From Phormidium tanganyikae FI6-MK23 (lineage in GTDB: Bacteria > Cyanobacteriota > Cyanobacteriia > Leptolyngbyales > Leptolyngbyaceae), in the NCBI GenBank assembly GCA_019359175.1, contig JAHHHU010000001.1:1-64000 (forward strand): a stretch of DNA of 64,000 nucleotides, written 5' to 3'. Below are positions 16,441 through 26,079 of the stretch, one piece after another (the first letter of the stretch is position 1; each line of letters opens with the position of its first letter). A model generated the notes under the pieces. It searched no databases and was not told where the DNA came from. It saw nothing but the letters and a program-made list of their open reading frames with translations. Made by a program: the position numbers and the translations under genes.

Positions 16441-17403
16441 ATGGATTTGGTTGCACTTCAAGGGATTTTAGATAATCTATCCTTTGCCGTTTTATTCGCG
16501 ACGATGCTGATTTATTGGATTGGTGCAGCCTTTCCTCAAATTCCATACGCATCGACGTTGGGCACTGCTGGAATGGCGATCGCGAATCTTTCCACCGCGA
16601 CCCTCCTCGCCGCGCGGTGGATCGAAGCAGGCTACTTTCCCCTCAGCAATCTCTACGAATCGCTCTTCTTCCTCGTCTGGGGCATCACAACGATGCACCT
16701 AATCGCAGAAAACATGAGCAAAAGCAAGTTGGTTGGAGTCGTTACCGCTCCGATCGCAATGGCGATCACCGCATTTGCCGCGCTGACTTTACCCGATACG
16801 ATGCAAGCTTCTGCGCCTCTCGTTCCTGCACTGAAGTCAAATTGGCTAATGATGCACGTCAGCGTCATGATGTTGAGCTATGCGACTTTGATGGTTGGAT
16901 CATTATTGGCGATCGCGTTTCTCGTCGTCACACGCGGACAAAACATCGAACTCCGAGGAAGCTCAGTCGGAACAGGCAGCTACCGCGAAAAATCCTATCA
17001 GTTGCACCGCTCCGAAGACGAAATCAGCGTTAATTCAGGTGGAACCGCAGTTTTAGAAAAAATCACTCTTTCCCCGCAACGGCTGACTCTCGCAGATACC
17101 TTGGACAATATTAGCTATCGCGTCATCGGACTGGGATTTCCGTTACTCACGATCGGCATTATCGCAGGCGGCGTATGGGCGAACGAAGCTTGGGGATCGT
17201 ACTGGAGTTGGGATCCGAAAGAAACTTGGGCGTTCATCACTTGGCTAGTTTTCGCCGCTTATCTTCACTCTCGAATTACCAAAGGTTGGCAAGGTCGTCG
17301 CCCTGCACTTCTTGCAGCCGTAGGATTCGTCGTCGTTTGGGTTTGTTACTTAGGCGTAAATCTTCTGGGTAAAGGACTCCATAGCTACGGTTGGTTCTTA
17401 TAA
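16441..17403 (+). CDS. ccsA: Cytochrome c biogenesis protein CcsA (system II)
   Basis: 320 residues and about eight membrane helices. The signature [18 protein letters not shown] is the WWD/tryptophan-rich haem-binding motif. It is followed by conserved [12 protein letters not shown] and the C-terminal [13 protein letters not shown] with a haem-ligand His. With CcsB/Ccs1 it carries haem across the thylakoid or plasma membrane and attaches it to apocytochromes c such as c6 and cytochrome f. NCBI often names this protein CcsB; chloroplast nomenclature is CcsA/Ycf5. A soluble loop between helices (residues about 165-205) is longer than in plastids. It is followed 30 bp later by the KGK gene, likely in one transcript. 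The ATG at 16441 follows AAGGGA. Confidence 0.9.
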   Translation: MDLVALQGILDNLSFAVLFATMLIYWIGAAFPQIPYASTLGTAGMAIANLSTATLLAARWIEAGYFPLSNLYESLFFLVWGITTMHLIAENMSKSKLVGVVTAPIAMAITAFAALTLPDTMQASAPLVPALKSNWLMMHVSVMMLSYATLMVGSLLAIAFLVVTRGQNIELRGSSVGTGSYREKSYQLHRSEDEISVNSGGTAVLEKITLSPQRLTLADTLDNISYRVIGLGFPLLTIGIIAGGVWANEAWGSYWSWDPKETWAFITWLVFAAYLHSRITKGWQGRRPALLAAVGFVVVWVCYLGVNLLGKGLHSYGWFL

Positions 17404-17433
17404 TGCACAAGAGAACGCGATCGAGGATTGAGA

Positions 17434-17826
17434 ATGGATAACGGATTTACACCAATGAATGATGATGAAGTCTTGTTCGTCGATCGCGGGCGCGTTTTGA
17501 TGAATAATCCGACTTTCAAAGTGAGTGAATTTCTAGATCAACTCGCGCAAGTTGTGAGCGATCAATCGACTGATTGGTCAGAAGACAACGAAGCTTGGTT
17601 CGAGGAGGGCTTGGAATGTGAGGCGCTGCGGTTTAATTCTGGAACTGGATGGCAACGCGGCAAAGTTCGCATCCGCCTAGAATTCTCGCCGCTCAGACCC
17701 CAAGAACGCCTTCCAGAACGCTCGTCCGCCCGTCAATCCGAACCCTTGCGGCAACCTGAACCGTTGACCGATCGACTCCGCCCCCGCAACATTGACGATA
17801 TTTACGCCGACGAAGACGAGTATTAA
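17434..17826 (+). CDS. KGK-domain protein
   Basis: About 130 residues. The first 90 match the cyanobacterial KGK family: DDEVLFVDRGRVLMNNPTFK, FLDQLAQVV, WFEEGLECEALRF and GWQRGKVRIRLEFSP (the KGK triplet is RGK here). The tail is disordered, Arg/Pro/Glu-rich, ending DDIYADEDEY. The function of the family is unknown. The ATG at 17434 is preferred to the TTG at 17428 because GAGG lies 7 bases upstream. It sits between ccsA and tilS with short gaps (30 and 11 bp), so it is probably cotranscribed. Confidence 0.7.
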   Translation: MDNGFTPMNDDEVLFVDRGRVLMNNPTFKVSEFLDQLAQVVSDQSTDWSEDNEAWFEEGLECEALRFNSGTGWQRGKVRIRLEFSPLRPQERLPERSSARQSEPLRQPEPLTDRLRPRNIDDIYADEDEY

Positions 17827-17837
17827 CACATAGACGC

Positions 17838-18803
17838 ATGGCGCATTCTTGGACACCGCTTCACGCTCAAATCCATCGCACGATCCGCCACCGCAATCTT
17901 TTACGGAAAACCCAGTCGATCATTATTGCTGTCTCCGGCGGACAAGATTCTCTCTGTCTTGCTCAACTCTTTCTCGATTTGAGATCGCGCTGGAATTGGC
18001 ATCTCGCGATCGTGCATTGTGATCACCGATGGCGCTCCGATTCTCAAGCGAACGCCGAATATGTCGCCACCTTAGCCCAGAAGTGGAACTTACCCTTCTA
18101 TCTGAAAGTTGCTGATACAATTCCCACGAGTGAAGTCGCCGCTAGAGAATGGCGTTATGCTCAGCTTCAAACAATTGACGGATTCAGCGCGATCGTTACC
18201 GGACATACTGCCAGCGATCGGGCTGAAACTCTATTATTTAACCTCATTCGAGGAAGTGGAGCAGACGGACTGCGATCGCTTAACTGGACACGATCGCTCA
18301 CTCCAACCCTGAAGCTAGTTCGTCCGCTATTAGAATTAACTCGATCACAAACGGCGGAATTTTGCCGCGATCGCAATCTTCAAATCTGGGAAGACAGCAC
18401 CAACTCTGATCTAGCCTATTCGCGGAACCGAATTCGGCTAGAACTCATTCCCTACTTAAAAACGCACTTCAATCCCCAAGCCGAGCAGCATTTATCCCAA
18501 ACGATCGAACTTCTCTCCGCAGATGTCGATTACCTGGAAAATGCCGCCCACGAACTTTACGAAAAAGCCAACTCAATAGAGGGATTAGATCGGCGACTTT
18601 TGAACCAAGCTCCAATTGCTCTCCAACGTCGAGCAGTGCGCCAATTTCTAATCCGATCGCTCAACTTCAATCCCAATTTCGAGCAAGTCGAAAAACTCGT
18701 TGCCTTAGTCACGGCTCCGAATCGATTGCGCACCGATCCGTTTATAAATAATACGATCGCAGAAGTATCCGGCGATTTCATTCACCTGAAACAAGTCCCT
18801 TAA
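17838..18803 (+). CDS. tilS: tRNA(Ile)-lysidine synthetase TilS
   Basis: 321 residues. The N-terminal PP-loop has IIIAVSGGQDSLCLAQLFLD (SGGxDS), then IVHCDHRWR and VTGHTASDRAETLLFNLIRGSG (the HxxxDxxET motif), and WEDSTNSDLAYSRNRIR. TilS attaches lysine to C34 of the tRNA-Ile with CAU anticodon, so that it reads AUA; it is essential. The C-terminus is short, as in other cyanobacteria. The last gene of the ccsA-KGK-tilS run. Its stop overlaps that of the convergent hmpF in the palindrome TTAA (18800-18803). Confidence 0.9.
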   Translation: MAHSWTPLHAQIHRTIRHRNLLRKTQSIIIAVSGGQDSLCLAQLFLDLRSRWNWHLAIVHCDHRWRSDSQANAEYVATLAQKWNLPFYLKVADTIPTSEVAAREWRYAQLQTIDGFSAIVTGHTASDRAETLLFNLIRGSGADGLRSLNWTRSLTPTLKLVRPLLELTRSQTAEFCRDRNLQIWEDSTNSDLAYSRNRIRLELIPYLKTHFNPQAEQHLSQTIELLSADVDYLENAAHELYEKANSIEGLDRRLLNQAPIALQRRAVRQFLIRSLNFNPNFEQVEKLVALVTAPNRLRTDPFINNTIAEVSGDFIHLKQVP

Positions 18804-20500
18804 ACTATTGAGAATTCTGGCTTTTGAGTCAGGCTGGCAATCACTCCTTTCATTTCCCCGATCGTGGAATGCTGCCCGCTCGATTGTACGATCGCTTCAA
18901 GATGCTGCCCCATTGCCGTGCTTGAATCTTGAATCGGTTGCAATATCTCTTGATACAGCGCCACTCGACCTGCAATTTCTGCTGCCACAACTCTTTGAGC
19001 CTGCAATGCTTCTTCAAGCTGCTTCAACTCATTACGTTTTGCTTCTTGCTCACCCGCTTGCCCGTTCACTCGATCCTGAGCCTGTTGAATTGCGTGTTCA
19101 ATCTCCTGAATTTGCGCTTCAATTTGCTGCAATTCTTCGGACTGCTTTTGGCGTTGCGCTTCGATTTGGGTAAAGACGATCGAGAAGTTGATTCCCCCTT
19201 CATCCGGCTCCGCCCCGCCTCGACGCACCAACACAGCTTTGTGCTGCCGCAAAACAATCTCTTTCTCTTTCAAACTGCGACGCTGACCCACTAACGTTTG
19301 ATACAAAAACTCATACGCATCCTGCTCATCCGCGAGTTCAGTTTCGAGACTCATGCGATCGAACTCACTCGCCTGTGCAATTTTTTCTTTGAGTTCCTGA
19401 ATTTCCTTCTCTTTCACGCGAAGTTCTTCTTCCTGTCCATGCACAAACTGAGAAGACTGATCGAACTCACGCTGCACCGTTTGGACAATCGATTGAAGCT
19501 CTTCGATCGACAAATTCTCCAACGCTTGCACATCAATCTGGGGCGCATCGCTACCTTCGATCGTGTTCTGAATCTGCTGATGTAAATCGGCGTGATATTG
19601 AATCTGCACATTGAGAGATCGGGCAAACTCCTGCTTACTGTGCAAAACAGATTGCTGAGAGTTCATCTCGATTTTGGCTTGTTCAAGTGCTTCTTGCCCT
19701 TGATACCAAGCTTGCCACTGCTCAGTAATACGATGTGATTGCTGAACAATCTCCTGTTGCATCTGGTCAACCGAATGCTGCTGCTCCTCCAGCGTTTGCC
19801 AGTGATGACCGAGCAAACTCTGCTGATAGTTGATCAACTCATTGCACTGCTGCATCGTTTCTGGAGACGTGCCCAATTCAAGGAAGCGATCCAGCAGTTG
19901 ATAGAGCTCTCGTGCCTTCGACTCATCTAATACACAAGCACCGAGCAACTCAGCTTGTCGTTCCTCTAGCTGTTGCTTCTGTCCGTGTAACTGTTCCCAT
20001 GCCCCTTCTAACTCTTGACGATTGCGCTCTAGCTCTTGTTGTTGGCGCGTCACCTCATCGCGAGTCGCCTGAAACTCTTGGCGCTGCTGATCCATCTGCT
20101 GACATTCAGCCTCAAGAAGCTTCAACTCCTCTTGCCGAGCTTCCATTTCCATTTCTCGGCGCGTTAGCTCTTGGCTCTGATAAGTCAGTGACTCATTCCA
20201 CTGCTCGATCTCAGTTTCCTTCGTTTTAATCTTCTCTTGAAGCCGCGAAAACGTTTGCAAAATATTTGCGATCGGGCGACCTGCTTCTTGAACGCGCTGC
20301 ACCTGCTTATTGCCAGTCAGATCGACGAGCAACAGTGTACCGGGGCTGAACTTGCCCGCATCATCCGCAGCTACAACTTCCTCTGCGGTGATCGCGCTCC
20401 AATTCTGTTCCCCTCGCTGACAAGCCAGTAACTTCAGTTCAGACTTGCCACCGCCCATGATTCCGCCTTTCTTCTGAACCACTTCTGCTAGATACAGCAC
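18800..20500 (-). CDS. hmpF: Pilus motility taxis protein HmpF
   Basis: 566 residues from a GTG, beginning MLYLAEVVQKKGGIMGGGKS. A compact N-terminal domain (ELKLLACQRGEQNWSAI, GTLLLVDLTGNKQVQRV) is followed by about 400 residues of Gln/Glu-rich coiled coil. HmpF localises to the poles of filamentous cyanobacteria and is needed for type IV pilus assembly and gliding of hormogonia. It is divergent from hmpA across a 230-bp gap, the usual layout. The N-terminal GGGK-containing segment and the coiled coil are conserved in family members. Length is close to the norm. Convergent with tilS at its 3' end. Confidence 0.85.
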   Translation of the reverse strand: MLYLAEVVQKKGGIMGGGKSELKLLACQRGEQNWSAITAEEVVAADDAGKFSPGTLLLVDLTGNKQVQRVQEAGRPIANILQTFSRLQEKIKTKETEIEQWNESLTYQSQELTRREMEMEARQEELKLLEAECQQMDQQRQEFQATRDEVTRQQQELERNRQELEGAWEQLHGQKQQLEERQAELLGACVLDESKARELYQLLDRFLELGTSPETMQQCNELINYQQSLLGHHWQTLEEQQHSVDQMQQEIVQQSHRITEQWQAWYQGQEALEQAKIEMNSQQSVLHSKQEFARSLNVQIQYHADLHQQIQNTIEGSDAPQIDVQALENLSIEELQSIVQTVQREFDQSSQFVHGQEEELRVKEKEIQELKEKIAQASEFDRMSLETELADEQDAYEFLYQTLVGQRRSLKEKEIVLRQHKAVLVRRGGAEPDEGGINFSIVFTQIEAQRQKQSEELQQIEAQIQEIEHAIQQAQDRVNGQAGEQEAKRNELKQLEEALQAQRVVAAEIAGRVALYQEILQPIQDSSTAMGQHLEAIVQSSGQHSTIGEMKGVIASLTQKPEFSIV

Positions 20501-20730
20501 ACTAATAGCCCTCTCCTATTCGATGCCCAATGCTTTGACTAATGTGCCCGAATTGTTTGCGTTCTACCCATCTAACCAAAAAATTCGATCACCTCCTTCC
20601 TCAAAAAATTCCCACTCTCGAAAATTCCGGTACACCACAGCATTAATAGATACAATGTGTGGACAATTCACGCTGATTGAATTTGACTACATCGTGAACG
20701 TCGATCGTCGTCCATTTATGGCATTTCTTC

Positions 20731-21966
20731 ATGCAAGGACAGTTAAGCGAAATTGATATTCGGAGCATCTTACAACTGATTGAACTCGGTCAGCGGACAG
20801 GTGAATTATTTGTAGAGGCGTATTCATCAGGCGTTGTGAATCGTCGATCGCGTCATCATCCTTCCTGGTTTGTCTTTTTTCTCAATGGTCAAATTGTCTA
20901 CGCAGGGGAAACAGAGTCAAAGCTCTCCCGCTTGCGAGATTATTTGCACCGCTACCGAGCAGAAGCGACGATCGATCAAATTCCTGCATCATCGATCGCA
21001 ACTTTCAATACTCCAGAGTACGGCTGTCTTTGGGCGCTGCTAGAAAACCACCTAGTCACACCCGCGCAAGGACGCAGCATCATTCAAGGGATGGTGCGTG
21101 AGACTTTGTTTGATTTGCTCAGTTTGCCTCAAGGCTCATTCATCTTTGAGTTGGGAAATCCACTGACACCGCAACTTCTCACAATGGAAATTGCGCCGCT
21201 GGCGACGAAAATTTTGAAGCAGGTTCAAGACTGGAAACAGCTACACCCGCACTTACACTCACCGGATCAATGTCCTACGATCGCGGAATCCGCCCTATTA
21301 AAAAACGCACTGCCCAAAGCCACGTTTCAAACGCTCGATCGCTACGCAGACGGGCAAACCTCGATTCGACAAATCGCTCGCTATCTCAATCGCGATATTT
21401 CTACCGTCGCGCGGGCAATCTATCCGTATATTCAGCGCGGTTGGCTCCAGCTCACTCATAATGCCGTTCAACACTCGGCGCATTCTACCTCTCGCAGTCC
21501 ACTCGATCTGTCTCCCAATACTAAGGCTCTTAAAGTTGTTTGCATTGATGACAGCCCAACAGTCTGTAAAGCCGTAGAATTAATGCTGGAACGCAACGGG
21601 TACGATATCAGTACGATCGAGAATCCACTGAGTGCTTTAAGCTTGGTCTTCCAACTCAAGCCCGATCTGATTCTGTGTGATATCGGAATGCCAGAGTTAG
21701 ATGGATATGAACTTTGTGCCATGTTGCGCCAATCTACAGCGTTTCGGCAGACTCCGATTATCATGTTGACGGGCAAGGATGGATTTATTGATCGAGTCCG
21801 GGCGCGAATGGTCGGAGCAACCGATTATTTAACAAAACCCTTTGGAGAACACGAAATTCTAATGCTACTTGAGAAATATATTGGCGTTGGTAGACCAGAA
21901 CATCTAATGACCACGCAGCAAGTTCTAGATGCCCTAGAAGCCGAATTGAATTTAAATGCCTCGTGA
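20731..21966 (+). CDS. hmpA: PatA/PilG-type response regulator HmpA (PATAN + REC)
   Basis: 411 residues. N-terminus MQGQLSEIDIRSILQLIELG, QRTGELFVEA, is the PATAN/DUF4388 domain of PatA- and PixG-type regulators. The middle (residues about 190-250) is helical: LDRYADGQTSIRQIARYLNR. The C-terminus is a full receiver: VVCIDDSPTVCKAVELML (acidic DD), LILCDIGMPELDGYE (phosphoryl Asp), MLTGKDG and TDYLTKPF (Thr/Lys). It is expected to be phosphorylated by HmpE and to set pilus-motor output. First gene of the hmpABCDE run, with a 129-bp gap to hmpB that contains no gene. Confidence 0.85.
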   Translation: MQGQLSEIDIRSILQLIELGQRTGELFVEAYSSGVVNRRSRHHPSWFVFFLNGQIVYAGETESKLSRLRDYLHRYRAEATIDQIPASSIATFNTPEYGCLWALLENHLVTPAQGRSIIQGMVRETLFDLLSLPQGSFIFELGNPLTPQLLTMEIAPLATKILKQVQDWKQLHPHLHSPDQCPTIAESALLKNALPKATFQTLDRYADGQTSIRQIARYLNRDISTVARAIYPYIQRGWLQLTHNAVQHSAHSTSRSPLDLSPNTKALKVVCIDDSPTVCKAVELMLERNGYDISTIENPLSALSLVFQLKPDLILCDIGMPELDGYELCAMLRQSTAFRQTPIIMLTGKDGFIDRVRARMVGATDYLTKPFGEHEILMLLEKYIGVGRPEHLMTTQQVLDALEAELNLNAS

Positions 21967-22095
21967 AAATACTTGTTTTTGAATCCGTATCAGATTAAAT
22001 CAGTATTTGCGGGTACTTTAGTTATTAATGATTCAAGGTAAACAGGGGCTAGTTTCTCCCGTCATCGGTTCAGCCAAGCTCACAGGTAGGGGGTT

Positions 22096-22461
22096 ATGAG
22101 TACAGTTTTAGTCGTGGAAGATAGTGTCACCCAACGAGAGATGATCACGGATCTGCTCAAAGGCAGTGGCATTGAGGTGACTATCGCGACCGATGGCGTT
22201 GAAGCCTTGGAACACATTCAGGGGCAATGTCCTGATTTGGTGGTGTTGGATATCGTCATGCCCCGCATGAATGGATATGAGGTGTGTCGTCGGCTTAAAG
22301 CAGATCCAAAGACCCAAAAGGTGCCCGTGGTGATGTGTTCCTCAAAAGGGGAAGAGTTCGATCGCTATTGGGGAATGAAGCAGGGGGCAGATGCCTACAT
22401 TGCGAAACCCTTTCAGCCAACCGAACTCGTAGGTACAGTGAAACAATTGTTGCGCGGTTAG
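22096..22461 (+). CDS. hmpB: CheY-like response regulator HmpB (PilH type)
   Basis: 121 residues, a single receiver domain: VLVVEDSVTQREMITDLLKG, LVVLDIVMPRMNGYEVC (phosphoryl Asp), PVVMCSSKGEEFDRYW and ADAYIAKPFQP. It has no output domain, so it should act by protein contact or as a phosphate sink for HmpE. It follows GGGGGTT before the ATG and is 11 bp before hmpC, so translation is probably coupled. The position between the PATAN regulator and CheW is the standard hmp/pil order. Confidence 0.9.
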   Translation: MSTVLVVEDSVTQREMITDLLKGSGIEVTIATDGVEALEHIQGQCPDLVVLDIVMPRMNGYEVCRRLKADPKTQKVPVVMCSSKGEEFDRYWGMKQGADAYIAKPFQPTELVGTVKQLLRG

Positions 22462-22472
22462 GAACAGAGGCC

Positions 22473-23003
22473 ATGGTAGGAAGTCCAGATTTCTTAACAG
22501 GAAGAGGGCAGGATCAAGCGCCCGAATTTCAGGAACTAGAAAGCCCCGAAGGTGAACTGCATTTGCGTTTCTATACCCCTTCTGGGGCTGAGTTTGCATT
22601 GCCTGCCACTGGAATTCGTGAAGTGCTATCTCCTTCCCCCGATCGCATTACGCCTGTTCCGAATGTTTCGCCGCTTTTGCTCGGAACTCTAAATGTTCGA
22701 GGTCGTGTGGTTTGGGTTGCGGATCTTGGTCAGTTTTTAGGAGATGCGGCTGCTTTGAATACGGATCGCCCGGAAATTTCGGTGATTGCGATCGAAGATC
22801 AAGACATCATGCTGGGATTGGCAGTCGATCGAATTCTCGGAATGGAATGGCTCGATATTGAAAACGTGCAGGCAGCAACGGCAGTTCCTGACAGCGTTGC
22901 ACCGTTTCTTCGGGGAGAATGGATTTTGGGTAAAGAGGGAGGTCAGTGCTTACGGCTGCTGGATCAAGTCTCGATATTGCGATCGGCACGGTGGGCAGCA
23001 TGA
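22473..23003 (+). CDS. hmpC: CheW-like adaptor HmpC (PilI type)
   Basis: 176 residues with a single CheW domain: HLRFYTPSGAEFALPATGIR, TPVPNVSPLLLGTLNVRGRV (the conserved N-x-R-G), VAVDRILGMEWLDIENVQ and APFLRGEWI. CheW links the receptor HmpD to the kinase HmpE at the array. The track ORF begins at 22335 inside hmpB, but the ATG at 22473 gives the expected start MVGSPDFLTG just after the hmpB stop. A 270-bp gap before hmpD shows no gene and has a low-GC, AT-rich part. Confidence 0.85.
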   Translation: MVGSPDFLTGRGQDQAPEFQELESPEGELHLRFYTPSGAEFALPATGIREVLSPSPDRITPVPNVSPLLLGTLNVRGRVVWVADLGQFLGDAAALNTDRPEISVIAIEDQDIMLGLAVDRILGMEWLDIENVQAATAVPDSVAPFLRGEWILGKEGGQCLRLLDQVSILRSARWAA

Positions 23004-23273
23004 AGAAAGTGTCAAGCCAATTTGCACTGAATTCCGTCAAATGTGTCAATTGTATAAAGAAACAAGGGAACTATTTTTACAAGCAGGGTTCCCCAGTCGA
23101 GATAGACATCGGTATAAACTTTAATGCTGCGAATCGGAAATCCGAGAGTTTAAGAAACTTTTTGATGGACTTCGCCACAATAAGGCACAGCGTATATTAT
23201 TCTCACTTTACCCTAACTGCTCCCAATTTCAAATCCCGTTTTCAGAGCAGCACGTACTTGCAGGAGGAGGCAT

Positions 23274-25877
23274 ATGGCACGAGGAAATGATTTTGCTCAA
23301 GAATATCAGCAGGCAGAACGCGCCTATATGCAGGGCAAGTATGAGGAAGCGGCTGGAATTGTCGATCGCTTAGTCGATCACTACCCCCAAGATCCAAGCG
23401 CTCGATTATTGCGCGGTCACATCTATTGCTATGGACTCCAGAAGTACGATGTGGCGCAAGAGCAATATCAGACGGTTCTCAACCTCACCTCTGATCCGGA
23501 GTTTGTGGATTATGCCAATAGCGGACTCGCATACGCAGGTCAGTTCGCGGATGGTGAAGCAGATAGCTTTGCAGATACAAACTTAGAAACCGATTATTCA
23601 GCCTTCGGAGAGTCTCATGCTTCACCGGAAGCGGATTCTCTCGATAGTTTTGTATTACACGATGATGGATTTAACTCGGATACCGAGGAAGATTCTCCAT
23701 TCGGTGATCCCTTTGGTGCAAGCAAAAACGGAAACGGGTCAAAGAGTCACTTCAGTTCGGATGATCCCTTTGCCACTCCATCATTCAAAGATGAATCGGC
23801 ATCGAGTAGTGACTTCTCAAGCGTACTGGATGATTTTGATCAAGTCTTTGCAGCAGACGAGCCATCACACGGCAGCATGACCACGGTCTCAACCGATCCA
23901 GGCATTTCTGAAGGTGATATCGTTCCCAGTCGAAGCTCGATCGCAAGCCGCGACACCAGCGAAGATACGCTCTTTATGGCAGCACCCGGTTTTTATGACG
24001 AGCAAGCTGCGGCAGAATTTGACTTTCCCACGGGGCAAAGCAAATTCACACCGATCTACAACGAGCCTCAAAGCGATCGCATCAATCCAGTCTCAGCACC
24101 GGGAAATCAAAGCAATGTCGATTTTCTAGACGACTTTGAAGATTTCGACGATCTCGGTAATCTCTCTGATTTTGATCTGTCTGAAGACTCCGCAGGTTTC
24201 ACCAGTCCTTCAGTCGGGAGCGCTTTCGGATTTTCGTCGAATATGTCAGCCGCTTCAGATAGCGCTGAAATTGATTTTGTTCAAAATCCGAGCTTTTCTC
24301 CATCCAATGAGACAGACTCAAAGCTTCGCGAAGACGAACTCTTCAGTATGTCCAGCACAACCGAACAGGTTCCTAGCTTTACGACTCAGCTCGATGCACC
24401 CGTCGCCGAGCCGACTCCAACAGTTGAGCAAGGTTGGTTGGCTCCTTTAGAGAATGCTTCATTTGCGACCAAGCAGATGATTACAGCGGGAGCAGCAGGA
24501 ATTGTTTCGGCAGTTGCGGTGGCAGTCGTTAGCTTTGTTTCTGCAAATCAAGCCGCACAGCAAAACAATGGTGCGGTTGTTTCTCAGCTTCGTACAACTG
24601 GCATCATGATGGCGCTAGCAGGCGGAATTTGCGGCGGCGGAACGGCGCTTGCAGTAGGTCAACTCACCGCACGTCATATGAAGCGATCGACAGAGGATCT
24701 CAGAACGCAGTTTCAGTCCGTATGTCAAGGCAACTTTAACGCTCGCGCTTCGATTTTTGCTGAAGATGAACTGGGTCATCTCTCAACCGAGTTCAACCAA
24801 ATGACTCGCATCATCTTAACTACAACGAGCGAAGCACAGCGCAAAGCAGAAGAACAAGAGCAAGCAAAAGAAGATCTCCAGCGTCAAGTGATTCGACTCC
24901 TTGATGATGTAGAAGGCGCAGCACGCGGAGACTTGACGGTACAAGCGGAAGTAACCGCAGACGTACTTGGAGCCGTTGCGGATTCGTTCAACTTAACCAT
25001 TCAAAACCTGCGTGAAATCGTCCAGCAGGTGAAACAAGCTGCGCGTCAAGTGAGTAAGGGTTCAACCGAAAACGAGATGTTTGCTCGCAGTTTGTCTTCT
25101 GACGCACTGCGGCAAGCTGAAGAACTAGCGGTGACACTCAACTCTGTGCAGGTCATGACTAATTCAATTCAACGGGTAGCAGAAAGTGCTCGTGAAGCTG
25201 AAGAAGTCGCAAGAACCGCATCATCGACCGCGCTCAAGGGTGGGGAAGCAGTAGAACGAACCGTTGCCGGAATTCTAGAGATTCGGGAGACGGTGGCAGA
25301 GACGACCCGCAAGGTGAAACGATTGGCAGAATCTTCGCAAGAGATTTCTAAGATCGTTGCGCTGATTTCTCAGATTGCATCGCGGACGAACCTGCTTGCT
25401 CTAAACGCCAGTATCGAGGCGGCACGGGCAGGAGAAGCAGGACGTGGATTTGCGATCGTTGCGGATGAAGTCAGACAACTGGCAGATCGAGCCGCGAAAG
25501 CATCGAAGGAAATCGAGCAAATCGTTCTACAAATTCAGGGTGAGACAGGCTCAGTAATGACTGCGATGGAAGAAGGAACTCAACAGGTGATCGAGGGCAC
25601 TCGACTCGCAGAACAAGCGAAGCGATCGCTCGAAGATATTATTCAAGTGTCGGGTGTCATTGATACACTGGTGCGATCTATTACCGCTGATACTGTAGAG
25701 CAGACCGAAACCTCGCGGAACGTCGCTCAGGTGATGCAATCCGTGGAATTGACCGCGCAAGAAACTTCGCAGGAAGCTCAACGAGTATCAGGTTCACTGC
25801 AAAACCTTGTAGGAGTTGCGCGTGACTTGTTAACCTCAGTGGAACGATTCCGAGTCGAAACAGTGGAGCGCAAGTAA
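23274..25877 (+). CDS. hmpD: Methyl-accepting chemotaxis protein HmpD (PilJ type)
   Basis: 867 residues. The N-terminus (1-90) looks like a [34 protein letters not shown]. Residues about 95-385 form an acidic Asp/Ser/Phe-rich linker ([20 protein letters not shown]). Two membrane helices follow near 400-420 and 440-460, then HAMP and the signalling domain with the hairpin tip [20 protein letters not shown]. There is no periplasmic sensor loop of any size, so sensing is probably cytoplasmic, as in other PilJ-type receptors. A strong AGGAGGAGG precedes the ATG. The acidic linker resembles the much longer one in HmpE. Confidence 0.9.
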   Translation: MARGNDFAQEYQQAERAYMQGKYEEAAGIVDRLVDHYPQDPSARLLRGHIYCYGLQKYDVAQEQYQTVLNLTSDPEFVDYANSGLAYAGQFADGEADSFADTNLETDYSAFGESHASPEADSLDSFVLHDDGFNSDTEEDSPFGDPFGASKNGNGSKSHFSSDDPFATPSFKDESASSSDFSSVLDDFDQVFAADEPSHGSMTTVSTDPGISEGDIVPSRSSIASRDTSEDTLFMAAPGFYDEQAAAEFDFPTGQSKFTPIYNEPQSDRINPVSAPGNQSNVDFLDDFEDFDDLGNLSDFDLSEDSAGFTSPSVGSAFGFSSNMSAASDSAEIDFVQNPSFSPSNETDSKLREDELFSMSSTTEQVPSFTTQLDAPVAEPTPTVEQGWLAPLENASFATKQMITAGAAGIVSAVAVAVVSFVSANQAAQQNNGAVVSQLRTTGIMMALAGGICGGGTALAVGQLTARHMKRSTEDLRTQFQSVCQGNFNARASIFAEDELGHLSTEFNQMTRIILTTTSEAQRKAEEQEQAKEDLQRQVIRLLDDVEGAARGDLTVQAEVTADVLGAVADSFNLTIQNLREIVQQVKQAARQVSKGSTENEMFARSLSSDALRQAEELAVTLNSVQVMTNSIQRVAESAREAEEVARTASSTALKGGEAVERTVAGILEIRETVAETTRKVKRLAESSQEISKIVALISQIASRTNLLALNASIEAARAGEAGRGFAIVADEVRQLADRAAKASKEIEQIVLQIQGETGSVMTAMEEGTQQVIEGTRLAEQAKRSLEDIIQVSGVIDTLVRSITADTVEQTETSRNVAQVMQSVELTAQETSQEAQRVSGSLQNLVGVARDLLTSVERFRVETVERK

Positions 25878-26079
25878 GCGATCGTACTGAACTTTGTGCG
25901 CCATCTTGAGGACTTCGGTTACAGTGAAGCCAAATCACTGAAACCGCTTTGATTTGGGGTTGACCCCTAGCCGTGATGACCGACTGAACTCTCAACGGTC
26001 ATCTTCATCCCAGAGACTTCCGCGTTCAACTTGAACCAGGCTCGACGGAGATTACTCATTCACAGAAAGGGACATTGCG